Positions 20,204 to 30,101 of a DNA stretch of 64,000 bases are shown piece after piece (position 1 is the stretch's first letter; each line of letters opens with the position of its first letter). The DNA is from Ruminococcus sp. (GTDB taxonomy: Bacteria > Bacillota > Clostridia > Oscillospirales > Ruminococcaceae): NCBI GenBank assembly GCA_015066845.1, contig SVNO01000003.1:1-64000 (forward strand), given 5' to 3'. The notes under the pieces were generated by a model. The model saw nothing but the letters and a program-made list of their open reading frames with translations. It was not told where the DNA came from and searched no databases. The position numbers and the translations under genes are program-made.

Positions 20204-21004
20204 TCAGAGTGAACAATCATCCCGTTTCCGCAGTTCCGCAATTGCTCCGTAATGCTTCACCATAAAGCGTTCCGGCGCAATCTCATGCAAAAGCTGCATA
20301 TGCTCCTGCTCCCATGCAGCAACCTCCTGCGCGGAAAGGGATGCACCAATACCGCGACATGCTTTCATTCTGCCATTCCAACTCTCGCGCGTGAACGGCA
20401 CTTCCAAGGGGTATTCCTCATGATACACAAGCTCGAATTGCTCCTGATAACAATCGGGAATCCAGATGGGATGCACCGTTTCTCCTGCACCACTCCATGC
20501 AGGGCTGTACTTCAATACCAGCTTTTCACTCTCGCCTGCAATTCTGTCCTCTGCCGGCAGCCATGCCATGTACAGAATCAGAATCCTGCCGCCGTCCTTG
20601 AGCATACGGGAAAGCTCCGGCATGATTTTTTCATGGTCAAAATACCAGAAGCACTGGCAGGCAGTAATTACATCGAACGACCGGTCAGGGAATGCCAGAC
20701 TCTCCGCGGATGCTGCATAGTACGCAATATCCATCCCCTTCGAGAGAATTTTTGCCTGTGCGATCTGGTTTTCCGAGATGTCCGTGCCCGTCCAGTCCGC
20801 ACCGTAGGCATACAGATTCCGCGGCAGCACACCCGTACCCGTGCCGAGATCCAGTACCCTCTGCCCTTTGACGCACAGTCCTCTTGCAAGGATTTTTTCG
20901 TAGAATGCCTGCGGATAAATATCGCGGTATTTCGCATAATCCACCGAGGTTTTCCCCCAGTCAAATGCCTTTCCGCCGTCAATGTTTTCGTTTATAATAT
21001 TCAT
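20204..21004 (-). CDS. Class I SAM-dependent methyltransferase
   Basis: VLDLGTGTGVLPRNLYAYGADWTGTDISENQI. Confidence 0.86.
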   Translation of the reverse strand: MNIINENIDGGKAFDWGKTSVDYAKYRDIYPQAFYEKILARGLCVKGQRVLDLGTGTGVLPRNLYAYGADWTGTDISENQIAQAKILSKGMDIAYYAASAESLAFPDRSFDVITACQCFWYFDHEKIMPELSRMLKDGGRILILYMAWLPAEDRIAGESEKLVLKYSPAWSGAGETVHPIWIPDCYQEQFELVYHEEYPLEVPFTRESWNGRMKACRGIGASLSAQEVAAWEQEHMQLLHEIAPERFMVKHYGAIAELRKRDDCSL

Positions 21005-21711
21005 GGTTCGAGCCTCCATCCATTATCGCCGTGATAAATCATTTGTTTTGTCATACCGCCGTCAATGCAAATATTTTCTCCCGTGATAAAGCCTGCCTTA
21101 TCCGAACAGAGGAACAGCACCATATTGGCAATATCCAGCGGATTCCCAACTCTGCCGCAAGGCTGCTGCACGGCATCCGCGCCCTCGTAGACGCTGTATG
21201 CCGTATCGATCCAGCCGGGCGAAATGGAATTGACGCGTACTGTTCCGGCAAGGCTTACTGCCAGCGCATGTGTCAATGCGGCAATACCACCCTTGGCGGC
21301 GGTGTAGCTTTCCGTCTGCGGCTGACTCATGCGGTCGCGCGAGGAAGAAATATTGATGATGGACGCGCCCTGTGAAAAATAGGGCTGAAAGAGCTTTGCA
21401 AGGTAGAATGGCGCAGTCACGCCCACTGCAAGTGCGTACTGGAATTCCTCGTAGCTGCACTCGTCAATGCCTTTCATCAGGGGCAGTGCATTGTTGACGA
21501 GGATGTCCACCCGTCCATGTGTGTTTATCACATGCTGTGCAAATGCATCAAGGACGGATTTTTCGGCGATATCCCCGACAAAATGCGCACCCTCTGCCTT
21601 GTCGATAACGCAGACCTTTGCGCCCTGTTTTTGTAGTTCTTCAGCAATGCACTTGCCGATTCCGTTCGCACCGCCGGTGATGACAGCGATTTTATTATGA
21701 AATGTGGTCAT
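21001..21711 (-). CDS. SDR family oxidoreductase
   Basis: AVITGGANGIGKCIAEEL, NNALP, Y-x3-K (YTAAKGG). Confidence 0.92.
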   Translation of the reverse strand: MTTFHNKIAVITGGANGIGKCIAEELQKQGAKVCVIDKAEGAHFVGDIAEKSVLDAFAQHVINTHGRVDILVNNALPLMKGIDECSYEEFQYALAVGVTAPFYLAKLFQPYFSQGASIINISSSRDRMSQPQTESYTAAKGGIAALTHALAVSLAGTVRVNSISPGWIDTAYSVYEGADAVQQPCGRVGNPLDIANMVLFLCSDKAGFITGENICIDGGMTKQMIYHGDNGWRLEP

Positions 21712-21985
21712 TTGTTTCCTCGCTTTCTATCTCCCGAATCTCCCCCAACAAATCAAACACCCCATCCTGCGACAGCACCCCGCGTTTGAGGTCGTGGGGA
21801 AGTTCTCCGCGTTCATCCGCCTCATAATCCGCAAGCCACTGCCCGCCGGTATAGTATGCATTCAGCTCCGTGAGCATTGCCTGCATGGGCGCATCGCTGA
21901 GCCATGCAGTATTGGACTGCAATGCCTGACGAATGGTATCATAGTACAGCTCCATGCGCATGATCCGGTCAATTCTGTTCTCCAT
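21695..21985 (-). CDS. DUF4298-like protein
   Basis: MENRIDRIMRMELYYDTIRQAL...YYTGGQWLADYEADERGELPHDLKRGVLSQDGVFDLL. Confidence 0.72.
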   Translation of the reverse strand: MENRIDRIMRMELYYDTIRQALQSNTAWLSDAPMQAMLTELNAYYTGGQWLADYEADERGELPHDLKRGVLSQDGVFDLLGEIREIESEETNDHIS

Positions 21986-22063
21986 TGGTATCACTCCTGA
22001 CTTCTGCTTGTATTGAGGTAATACCTTATTATAACACATTTTCTTCAGCACCGCAACCCTCCC

Positions 22064-22092
22064 TTGACAAACCCCCGAAAACCTGCTATAAT
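22064..22092 (+). promoter_or_regulatory. Sigma-A-like promoter of the DUF4317 gene
   Basis: TTGACA, 17 bp spacer, TATAAT upstream of a hairpin leader. Confidence 0.65.
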
Positions 22093-22096
22093 ATTG

Positions 22097-22150
22097 AAGC
22101 AATACCGCATCAGGAATGCCTGACGGTTTCGCAGATGTGCCGTATTGCCT
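22097..22150 (+). repeat. Palindromic GCAATACCGCATC...GATGTGCCGTATTGC leader hairpin
   Basis: Long-armed inverted repeat at the 5' end of the predicted transcript; related to 20155 and 56721. Confidence 0.6.
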
Positions 22151-22219
22151 TGCACGTCTGAAACGCAGATACACGCTCCGCAGGTCGGAGGGTTCTATCA
22201 GGAAAGAGGAGGAATATCC

Positions 22220-23350
22220 ATGAATAAAAAGGATCAGGCAGAGCTGAAAAAACATTTTGTACAGGACGATGACCTGATGACGGTGAAGAAGATTTCCGTC
22301 ACATTTATTGACTCTGAAAAGGAAATGCGCTGCCATACTGTGCGCGGATACCATGAAATCCCCGAAGAAGAACTGTTCTGTCTGTACCAGTCACTCTCCA
22401 AGGTGCTCAAGGGCACATTGGGCAAGTCCCTGATTGAGTACGCGTTCCCGAATGAGATGTACGAGGAGGACAAGAGCCAGAACCTGCTCTGGACGCAGCT
22501 TGAAAACGGTCTGGAGGATGAAGAACAGCTCCAGAAGCTTCTCAGCCATATTTCTGCCAATATGCATTACGCGCTGCCCTATGCGGTTTTCATTGCGGAA
22601 TGTGTGTACACAGTCTTTGAAAAAACCAAAAGCGGCGAGAGGAACAAATTCGACAGCCATGACTATCGTTTCCTGATTGCAGCGATCTGCCCTGTGGAAT
22701 CGCGTGTAGATGGTCTGATTTATGACGAAACCAACAACAGCATCATCCGCAAGACGGAATTTGACCGCGTTGTTGCCGATGCACCCACGGACGGCTTCCT
22801 GTTCCCGACCTTTACTGGCAGAGGACCGGACGTGAACCATGTCATGTACTATACCAAAAAGCCGAAAGACCCCAATGTTTCCTTTGTGGAAGATGTCCTC
22901 GGCTGCCATTTCACCCTCTCTGCACAGGAGGAAAAGGAAACCTTCCGCGCCGTACTGGACAGAGCTGTGGGCGAGGAGCTGAACCTGAATGTCATTGCAA
23001 GCGTGAATGAAAAGATTCAGGATTACGCCAAAACATTCAAGGATGAACCCGAACCGCCCGTTGTCAGCGATATTATGATGCGCGATATTCTGCTCGATTC
23101 CGGCGTGACGCAGGAACGTGCAGAGGCAGCACAGCAGCTCTATAAGGAAACGGCGGACGGCAATTATTTTGCAGCCTCCAACCTGACCGATCCCAAAACC
23201 ACCCTGACTTCTTCCGGCGTGACTGTCAGCATCAGCGGCGATGCGACCGATAAGGTGACAACACGCATGATTGACGGCAGAAAATTCCTCATGATCAGTC
23301 TGGATGATCCGGAAGTGACCGTGAATGGGTTTCAGATGAAGATTCAGTAA
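22220..23350 (+). CDS. DUF4317 family protein
   Basis: MNKKDQAELKKHFVQDDDLMTVKKIS...YRFLIAAICPVESRVDGLIYDE; RBS GAGGAGG. Confidence 0.82.
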   Translation: MNKKDQAELKKHFVQDDDLMTVKKISVTFIDSEKEMRCHTVRGYHEIPEEELFCLYQSLSKVLKGTLGKSLIEYAFPNEMYEEDKSQNLLWTQLENGLEDEEQLQKLLSHISANMHYALPYAVFIAECVYTVFEKTKSGERNKFDSHDYRFLIAAICPVESRVDGLIYDETNNSIIRKTEFDRVVADAPTDGFLFPTFTGRGPDVNHVMYYTKKPKDPNVSFVEDVLGCHFTLSAQEEKETFRAVLDRAVGEELNLNVIASVNEKIQDYAKTFKDEPEPPVVSDIMMRDILLDSGVTQERAEAAQQLYKETADGNYFAASNLTDPKTTLTSSGVTVSISGDATDKVTTRMIDGRKFLMISLDDPEVTVNGFQMKIQ

Positions 23351-23406
23351 GTGGTGAATCGTTGCTGGAAACATAGACAATTAGTTCAACTTCAGAGGTA
23401 AATGCC

Positions 23407-24252
23407 ATGATTGATGTTTCTGAAAAGGAAATTGTATATGAGTTTGATATGCGCAATCCGGAATCGAGTTATACTAAACCGATATTTGGAAAGCGGTCAA
23501 GAATAATCTTAGTATTGATGTTCATTGCAGTACTGGTCATTGCTGCAAACTCCGTTGTTCTGATGACTGTAGATCGCAGTAGTTTGCGTATTTTTTGGTT
23601 GATTGTTCCGATTATGATCGCTTTCGAAGGTGTGAAAGTATTCTTGATATTGCCGCATAACAGAAGAAAGCATTATAAAAAAGTACATGCTGAAAATGAG
23701 GATTTATATTCGTATACATTCTATACAGATTGTGTGAAAATCCAAAGCCCGTCTGTAGACGCTGTGTTGGACTATGATTCAGCAGAGTATTACGCAGAAG
23801 ATGCTGACCGATTAAGAATTGTTTTCTCACTTGGTAGGTCGATAGACATTGATAAAACACAATGCGATGAAGAAAAACTTGCATTTTTCAGGAATATCGT
23901 ATCAAAAGAAAGCCAGAAAAAATTCCAGAAGAACAGCTGTAAGAAACTCATTATACATTTGATAGTTGTGATCTTCGTTGCGGTAATGTACGCCTTTCAG
24001 ATCGCACAGATAGTTAATACCAATAAGCAAACTTATTATTCGGAGTACCAGAATACCACATATGAGTCTTTTGAGGCTTGTCTTAATGAAGGAACAATCA
24101 AGGATGTTGTGATCATCAATGATAAATATGTAGAGTACACGTTTATAAATTATACAGGTGACGAACGATATTATACCGTGTGCCCGGATGAGATTGAGCA
24201 CCTGATTCAAAAGCTGGATGATGCTGATGTAAACTGGGAAAAGAATAGCTGA
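23407..24252 (+). CDS. YcxB-like membrane protein
   Basis: Two N-terminal TMs then a YcxB-type segment (YSYTFYTDCVKIQSPS...DYDSAEYYAEDADRLRIVFS). Confidence 0.55.
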   Translation: MIDVSEKEIVYEFDMRNPESSYTKPIFGKRSRIILVLMFIAVLVIAANSVVLMTVDRSSLRIFWLIVPIMIAFEGVKVFLILPHNRRKHYKKVHAENEDLYSYTFYTDCVKIQSPSVDAVLDYDSAEYYAEDADRLRIVFSLGRSIDIDKTQCDEEKLAFFRNIVSKESQKKFQKNSCKKLIIHLIVVIFVAVMYAFQIAQIVNTNKQTYYSEYQNTTYESFEACLNEGTIKDVVIINDKYVEYTFINYTGDERYYTVCPDEIEHLIQKLDDADVNWEKNS

Positions 24253-24285
24253 TATCATGTAAGATTCTGAGTTATCCCATATTTT

Positions 24286-24325
24286 ATATCCCCCGAATCA
24301 CATATTTTCGGGGGATATCTTTTTG
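24286..24325 (+). terminator. Rho-independent terminator
   Basis: ATATCCCCCGAATCACATATTTTCGGGGGATATCTTTTT. Confidence 0.85.
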
Positions 24326-24347
24326 CCTGTAAAATTTCAAAAACCAC

Positions 24348-24376
24348 TGGACAAACCCTCTCAGATATGGTATAAT
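24348..24376 (+). promoter_or_regulatory. Promoter of the pyrimidine cluster
   Basis: TGGACA, 17 bp spacer, TATAAT. Confidence 0.6.
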
Positions 24377-24490
24377 ATAAATGTGAAACTGAACCACCAC
24401 GCCTGATGCGGAGAACCTGCGTATCACCGTACAACGCTGATCTGTCTGCTGACGGGTTGGCTTTTTTTATGAAGACAGGAGTGAATGCAA

Positions 24491-25756
24491 ATGAAAATTC
24501 TCATTCAGAACGTAAGAGCCGTGGATGTGAATCTCGACACAGTGACCGATATTCTCATCGAAAACGGCAGTATCACACGCATGACAAAGGGTGTTTCCGA
24601 AGCGGCTGACCGTGTGATCGACGGTACGGGACTGACGGCAATGCCGGGACTTTTTGACATGCATGTGCATTTCCGTGACCCCGGACAAACCCACAAGGAG
24701 GACATCCTCACAGGCGCGGCAGCAGCCCTTGCCGGCGGTGTGACAGGTGTGCTTGCCATGCCCAATACCACACCCCCCGTGGATTCCCCTGAAACCATCC
24801 GCTATATCATCGACAAGGCAAAGGAAACCGGCGTTTCCGTGTACCCCGTTGCCTGCATCACAAAGGGTATGGCAGGGGAGGAACTGACCGATTTTGCACA
24901 GCTCAAAGCGGCAGGTGCAGCAGCTCTGTCCGACGACGGCAGACCTGTGAAATCCGCAGAACTCATGCGGCAGGCACTCGCCGAAACCAAGGCGCAGGAT
25001 ATGCTCATCACCTCCCATTGTGAGGATTTGGATATTATCAACGGCGGTATCATGCATAAGGGATGCGTTGCCGAGGAATTGGGTGTCAAGGGCATGGACA
25101 GAGCGTCCGAGGACTATATCACCGCAAGAGAGATCGTCCTTGCCGCTTCCGTTGGCGCAAGGGTGCACATTGCCCATGTCAGTACACAGGGCAGCGTGGA
25201 AATCATCCGCGCCGCAAAGCGTCTGGGCGTTCCGGTAACCTGCGAAACTGCACCGCATTATTTCCTGTTCACGCACGAAAAACTGCGCTCGCGCAATGCC
25301 AACGACCGCATGAATCCGCCCCTGCGTGAGGAATCCGACCGCCTTGCCATTGAAAATGCAGTGCTTGATGGGACAATTGACTGCATCGTCACCGATCATG
25401 CACCGCATACGCAGGAAGAAAAGGCAGATTTTGAGAAAGCTCCCAACGGCATTGTGGGACTGGAAACCTCCCTCGCTGCAACACTGACAGCACTCTACCA
25501 CACCGGAAAGTGCAGCCTTTCGGACATTGTACGCATGATGGCAGTCAAGCCCAGAGAAATTCTCGGCGTACCGCAGGCACAGCTTGCAGAGGGTGCAAAT
25601 GCCGATCTGGTACTGGTGGACACGCAGCGTCAATGGACCGTTGAACCGGAAAAACTGCACGGAAAGTCCTGCAATACGGCATTCCGCGGCATGGAGCTGA
25701 CCGGTAAGGCAGTCATGACCATCACTGATGGCATCATCCGTTATGAGGAAATGTAA
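24491..25756 (+). CDS. pyrC: Dihydroorotase
   Basis: DMHVHFRDPGQTHKEDI, VTCETAPHYFLFTHE, DCIVTDHAPHTQEEK. Start may be 24485 or 24491 (two in-frame ATGs). Confidence 0.93.
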   Translation: MKILIQNVRAVDVNLDTVTDILIENGSITRMTKGVSEAADRVIDGTGLTAMPGLFDMHVHFRDPGQTHKEDILTGAAAALAGGVTGVLAMPNTTPPVDSPETIRYIIDKAKETGVSVYPVACITKGMAGEELTDFAQLKAAGAAALSDDGRPVKSAELMRQALAETKAQDMLITSHCEDLDIINGGIMHKGCVAEELGVKGMDRASEDYITAREIVLAASVGARVHIAHVSTQGSVEIIRAAKRLGVPVTCETAPHYFLFTHEKLRSRNANDRMNPPLREESDRLAIENAVLDGTIDCIVTDHAPHTQEEKADFEKAPNGIVGLETSLAATLTALYHTGKCSLSDIVRMMAVKPREILGVPQAQLAEGANADLVLVDTQRQWTVEPEKLHGKSCNTAFRGMELTGKAVMTITDGIIRYEEM

Positions 25757-25829
25757 GGCGTAAGCCTTTCAGATAGGGGCATTTCCGGATTCCGGCAATC
25801 CCCAAAAACAATCAAAGGAGAAATGAATC

Positions 25830-26753
25830 ATGGGCTTTGACAGACTGATCGAAAAAATCAAGGAAACACGCAACCCGTCCGTAGTAGGACTTGACCCCAA
25901 GCTGGAGTATGTGCCGGAATTCCTTATCAGGAGATTCCAGCAGGAGGACGGCTGTAGTCTGAAAACAGCATCCAGAGCAATTTACGAATTCAACAAGATG
26001 ATCATTGACGAAATCTGCGACATCGTACCGGCAATCAAGCCGCAGGCTGCGTACTATGAAATGTACGGCTACCATGGTGTCAAGGCACTGGAGCGCACCA
26101 TCCGTTATGCAAAGCTCAAGGGCATGTTCGTCATTACCGATGGTAAGAGAAACGACATCGGTGCAACAATGGAAGCCTATACCGCTGCACATCTCGGCAC
26201 TGTGATGGTGGGTGAGAATGAGCTGGAACCGTTCGGCGCAGATGCACTGACCGTAAACGGCTATCTCGGCTCTGACGGTATCAATCCGCTGCTGGGCGCG
26301 TGTAAGGAGCGCGACAAGGGCATTTTCGTTCTGGTCAAGACCTCCAATCCCTCCAGCGGTGAACTACAGGATCAGCTGATGGACGGCGAACCGCTGTATG
26401 CAAAGATGGGCGACCTGTGCGAAAAGTGGGGCGCGGATACCATTGGCAAGTACGGCTATTCCGCAGTCGGCGCAGTTGTAGGTGCGACCTATCCTGAGCA
26501 GCTCAAGGAGCTGAGGGAAAGACTGCCGCACACCTTCTTCCTCGTACCCGGCTACGGTGCACAGGGCGGCGGCGCAGAGGGCGTTGCAGCTGCATTTGAC
26601 GAAAACGGTCTGGGCGGCATTGTCAATTCCTCCAGAGCCATCATGTGCGCATACAAGAAGGAAGGCTGTGACGAGCGCGATTTTGCAAAGGCTGCAAGAC
26701 GCGAAGCCATCCGTATGCGTGATGATATTACAGCGCATATCAATCTCGGCTAA
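25830..26753 (+). CDS. pyrF: Orotidine 5'-phosphate decarboxylase
   Basis: VVGLDPKLEYVPE, FVITDGKRNDIGATMEAY, VPGYGAQGG. Confidence 0.93.
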   Translation: MGFDRLIEKIKETRNPSVVGLDPKLEYVPEFLIRRFQQEDGCSLKTASRAIYEFNKMIIDEICDIVPAIKPQAAYYEMYGYHGVKALERTIRYAKLKGMFVITDGKRNDIGATMEAYTAAHLGTVMVGENELEPFGADALTVNGYLGSDGINPLLGACKERDKGIFVLVKTSNPSSGELQDQLMDGEPLYAKMGDLCEKWGADTIGKYGYSAVGAVVGATYPEQLKELRERLPHTFFLVPGYGAQGGGAEGVAAAFDENGLGGIVNSSRAIMCAYKKEGCDERDFAKAARREAIRMRDDITAHINLG

Positions 26754-26823
26754 CACTCCATCCGGCGGATGTTCCACGCATCCGCCGATTTGAACATATG
26801 TCATAGGAAAAGAGGAAACTGCT

Positions 26824-27597
26824 ATGAAGTACACACAGGGACAATATCCCATCGTAGAAAAGAAAACCCTCGCAAAAGAAATGTACAGCTTCGTGATTTC
26901 CTGCCCCGAAGTGGCAGAAGCAGCGCAGCCGGGACAGTTCGTGCATATCCGCATCGGCAGCTTTACCCTGCGCCGCCCGATTTCCATTTGTGAAATCGAC
27001 AAGGCAAAGGGCACACTGCGCATTGTTTTTGAAGTACGCGGCAAGGGTACGCAGGAAATTGCAGGACTGAACAAGGGCGACCTCATCGACATGCTCGCCC
27101 CCCTCGGTCATGGCTTTACTGTTAATCCGGAGCTGTCCAAGGTCATCTGCATCGGCGGCGGCATCGGTACGCCCCCCATGCTCCCCCTCGCACAGGCATA
27201 CGGTGAAAAGGCGACCGTTATTACAGGTTTCCGCAGTGCCAATGCTGTGATTTTGCAGGAGGATTTCAGAAAAACCGGCGCGGAAACCATCCTGTGCACC
27301 GATGACGGTACTATGGGAGTGCATGGTTTTGTGACGCAGCCGTTGGAGGAATGCCTGAAAAACGGCGGTGTTGACGCAATTTTTGCCTGCGGCCCGATGC
27401 CCATGCTCAAGGGCATTGCAGCACTTGCGGCGCAGTACAATGTACCGCTGTGCGAGGTTTCTTTGGAAGAACGCATGGCTTGCGGCGTTGGCGCATGTCT
27501 GGGTTGTGCATGTAAGGTCAAGAGAAATGACGAGGAATATTTCCTGCATGTCTGCAAGAATGGTCCTGTATTCAATGCTGAGGAGGTAGTTTGGTAA
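26824..27597 (+). CDS. pyrK: Dihydroorotate dehydrogenase electron transfer subunit
   Basis: RRPISICEID, GGGIGTPPMLPLA, 2Fe-2S Cys cluster MACGVGACLGCACK. Confidence 0.93.
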   Translation: MKYTQGQYPIVEKKTLAKEMYSFVISCPEVAEAAQPGQFVHIRIGSFTLRRPISICEIDKAKGTLRIVFEVRGKGTQEIAGLNKGDLIDMLAPLGHGFTVNPELSKVICIGGGIGTPPMLPLAQAYGEKATVITGFRSANAVILQEDFRKTGAETILCTDDGTMGVHGFVTQPLEECLKNGGVDAIFACGPMPMLKGIAALAAQYNVPLCEVSLEERMACGVGACLGCACKVKRNDEEYFLHVCKNGPVFNAEEVVW

Positions 27598-28508
27598 TGG
27601 CTGATCTGTCTGTAAACGTAGCAGGGGTGGAATTCAAGAACCCCATCATTCCGGCATCCGGCGTATTCGGCTACGGCAGAGAGTACGAGGAATTCTATCC
27701 GCTGTCCAAGCTCGGCGGTATTGCCACTAAGGGCACGACCGGCACACTGCGTACCGGTAATTTATCCCCCAGAATTGCCGAAACTCCGGCAGGTATGCTC
27801 AATTCCGTGGGACTGCAAAACCCCGGCATTGACACTTTCATTGAACGTGAGCTGCCCAATCTTCTGACCAAGGACACCGTGATTCTTGCCAATATCGCAG
27901 GCTCTACCCCCGAAGAATGCGCCGAGGTTGCAGCAAAGCTGGACAAGACCGATGTGCATATGATCGAGCTGAATATTTCCTGCCCGAACGTCAAGCAGGG
28001 CGGTGCGGCATTCGGTACATCCTGCACAAGTGCGGAGGCAGTGACCGCGGCAGTGCGCAAGGCAACGAGCAAGCCGCTGGTCGTCAAGCTCTCTCCGAAT
28101 GTGACGAGCATCGTGGAGATTGCCAAGGCAGTGGAATCCGCCGGTGCGGATGCGCTGTCCATGATCAACACGCTCCTCGGCATGAGAATTGACGTGCGTA
28201 CACGCAGACCGGTACTGCACAACAATGTCGGTGGTCTGTCCGGCCCTGCGATTCTCCCCATTGCCGTGCGCATGATCTGGCAGACGGCGAATGCAGTTTC
28301 CATCCCGATCATCGGCATGGGCGGCGTGTCCACGGGTGAGGATGCCATTGAACTGATGATGGCTGGTGCATCCGCTGTGCAGGTTGGTGCGGCGATCTTC
28401 ACAGACCCTTACGCGCCGATTAAAATTGTGGACGAAATGAATGCTTTTCTTGATGAAAATAAGATCGCTTCTGTGAAGGATATTATTGGTACAGTACAGC
28501 CATGGTAA
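27597..28508 (+). CDS. pyrD: Dihydroorotate dehydrogenase (class 1B)
   Basis: NPIIPASGVFGYGREY, ELNISCPNVKQGGAAFG, LSMINTLLGMRID; TAATG overlap with pyrK. Confidence 0.94.
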   Translation: MADLSVNVAGVEFKNPIIPASGVFGYGREYEEFYPLSKLGGIATKGTTGTLRTGNLSPRIAETPAGMLNSVGLQNPGIDTFIERELPNLLTKDTVILANIAGSTPEECAEVAAKLDKTDVHMIELNISCPNVKQGGAAFGTSCTSAEAVTAAVRKATSKPLVVKLSPNVTSIVEIAKAVESAGADALSMINTLLGMRIDVRTRRPVLHNNVGGLSGPAILPIAVRMIWQTANAVSIPIIGMGGVSTGEDAIELMMAGASAVQVGAAIFTDPYAPIKIVDEMNAFLDENKIASVKDIIGTVQPW

Positions 28509-28996
28509 AAATCAAAATTGACTATAACACTGCTTACTATCGGGCGATCAATCGCAACACCTTTATCTGGTGGGTAAATATTTGTGTAACTATTCTTTTA
28601 TGGTGCTTTGCGATCCTGCAAATGACAGGTCTGGTGGCGGATCGTTATTTCTGGATGGTGTTGTTATTTGCGGTATTGTATACAATATCACAGCTGATTC
28701 AATCCGCTTTTTTCACAACTAAAATCCGAAATAGAAATTCTCCCGATCCACAGGCTGTTTGGACATTTGACGAACATGGAATGACTGTTGATTTTTCCAT
28801 CGAGGGCAGAAGATGTCATGAAGAATTTGACTTTTCGCAGGTTGCTGTCATGAAGGAATATAAGGACTATTTTTGCATGAAACTAAAAGAACCGCAGATG
28901 AACATTTTTATGAAACACTGTATCATTGAAGGAACAGCGGACGAATTAAGAGTCCTGTTTCAGAAACAGCTTGGAAATCGGTTTCATCTGAAATAG
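28502..28996 (+). CDS. YcxB-like two-TM protein
   Basis: Two TMs plus YcxB-like C-terminus (WTFDEHGMTVDFSIEGRRCHEEFDFSQV). Start overlaps pyrD stop. Confidence 0.62.
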   Translation: MVKIKIDYNTAYYRAINRNTFIWWVNICVTILLWCFAILQMTGLVADRYFWMVLLFAVLYTISQLIQSAFFTTKIRNRNSPDPQAVWTFDEHGMTVDFSIEGRRCHEEFDFSQVAVMKEYKDYFCMKLKEPQMNIFMKHCIIEGTADELRVLFQKQLGNRFHLK

Positions 28997-29009
28997 AAGG
29001 AGTAACCCC

Positions 29010-30101
29010 ATGAACGAAGAATGCCTCATCTGCAAATCGCCCCTTTCCTATCTCGAAACCGCACAGAGCATGAAATGCGAGCTTTGCGGGAAAACAGAAC
29101 ACAGCAAAACTGCCTGTATCAAGGGGCATTATGTCTGTGACGAATGCCACACAAAGGGCATGGATGCCGTCATCGGCATCTGCCTTGCACAGACGGGCAA
29201 GAATCCCATTGAAATTCTGAATACACTCATGCGTGAACCATTCTGCCATATGCACGGACCGGAGCACCATGTTCTTGTCGGCTCTGCACTTCTGACTGCT
29301 TACAGAAATGCCGGCGGTGCAATCGACCTGATTCCGGCACTCAAAGAGCTGATGCACCGCGGCAAGCAAGTCCCCGGCGGTGCGTGCGGCTTTTGGGGTG
29401 CTTGCGGCGCAGGTGTCAGCACGGGGATGTTTCTGTCCATCATTTCAAAGGCATCGCCCCTCACGGAAATTCCGTGGGGACTTTCCAACCGCATGACGGC
29501 GAAATCCCTCGAAGCCATCGGCAATGTCGGCGGCCCCCGCTGCTGTAAGCGTGATTCCTACCTTGCCATCCTTGAAGCCATTGCCTTTACAAAGGAACAT
29601 TTCGGCATTCAGATGGAAGCCTCCGAAATCGTCTGCGGATTCAGCCACCGGAACAACCAGTGTATCGGCAAACGCTGTCCGTTTTCACCCCTGCACCATA
29701 AGAAAAAGGTCGCATTCCTCTGCGTCCACAATTCCTGCCGCAGCCAGATTGCCGAGGCACTGGGAAAACACCTTGCATCGGATGTCTTTGAAAGCTATTC
29801 GGCAGGCAGTGAGCTGAAACCCCGAATCAACCCCGATGCCGTGCGTCTGATGAAGCAGCTCTACGGCATTGATATGGAAGAAACCCAGCACAGCAAGCTG
29901 TTTGCGGATATTCCCACGCCCGATCTTGTGATTTCCATGGGCTGTGATGTGGGCTGTCCCTACATCGGCAGGGGCTTTGATGACAACTGGAATCTGCCAG
30001 ATCCGACGGGGGAGAGCGATGCGGTGTTTATGGATGTGATCCGCCGCATTGAAGAAAACATTCTGGAGCTTCGTGACCAACTGACAGGAGAACTATCATG
30101 A
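29010..30101 (+). CDS. DUF5714-like domain fused to LMW phosphatase/arsenate reductase-like domain
   Basis: N-term: Cys-rich, GGACGFWGACGAGVSTGMFLSIISKASPL...GGPRCCKRDSYLAILEA. C-term: VAFLCVHNSCRSQIAEALGK...DLVISMGCDVGCPY...NWNLPDPTG. Confidence 0.82.
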   Translation: MNEECLICKSPLSYLETAQSMKCELCGKTEHSKTACIKGHYVCDECHTKGMDAVIGICLAQTGKNPIEILNTLMREPFCHMHGPEHHVLVGSALLTAYRNAGGAIDLIPALKELMHRGKQVPGGACGFWGACGAGVSTGMFLSIISKASPLTEIPWGLSNRMTAKSLEAIGNVGGPRCCKRDSYLAILEAIAFTKEHFGIQMEASEIVCGFSHRNNQCIGKRCPFSPLHHKKKVAFLCVHNSCRSQIAEALGKHLASDVFESYSAGSELKPRINPDAVRLMKQLYGIDMEETQHSKLFADIPTPDLVISMGCDVGCPYIGRGFDDNWNLPDPTGESDAVFMDVIRRIEENILELRDQLTGELS

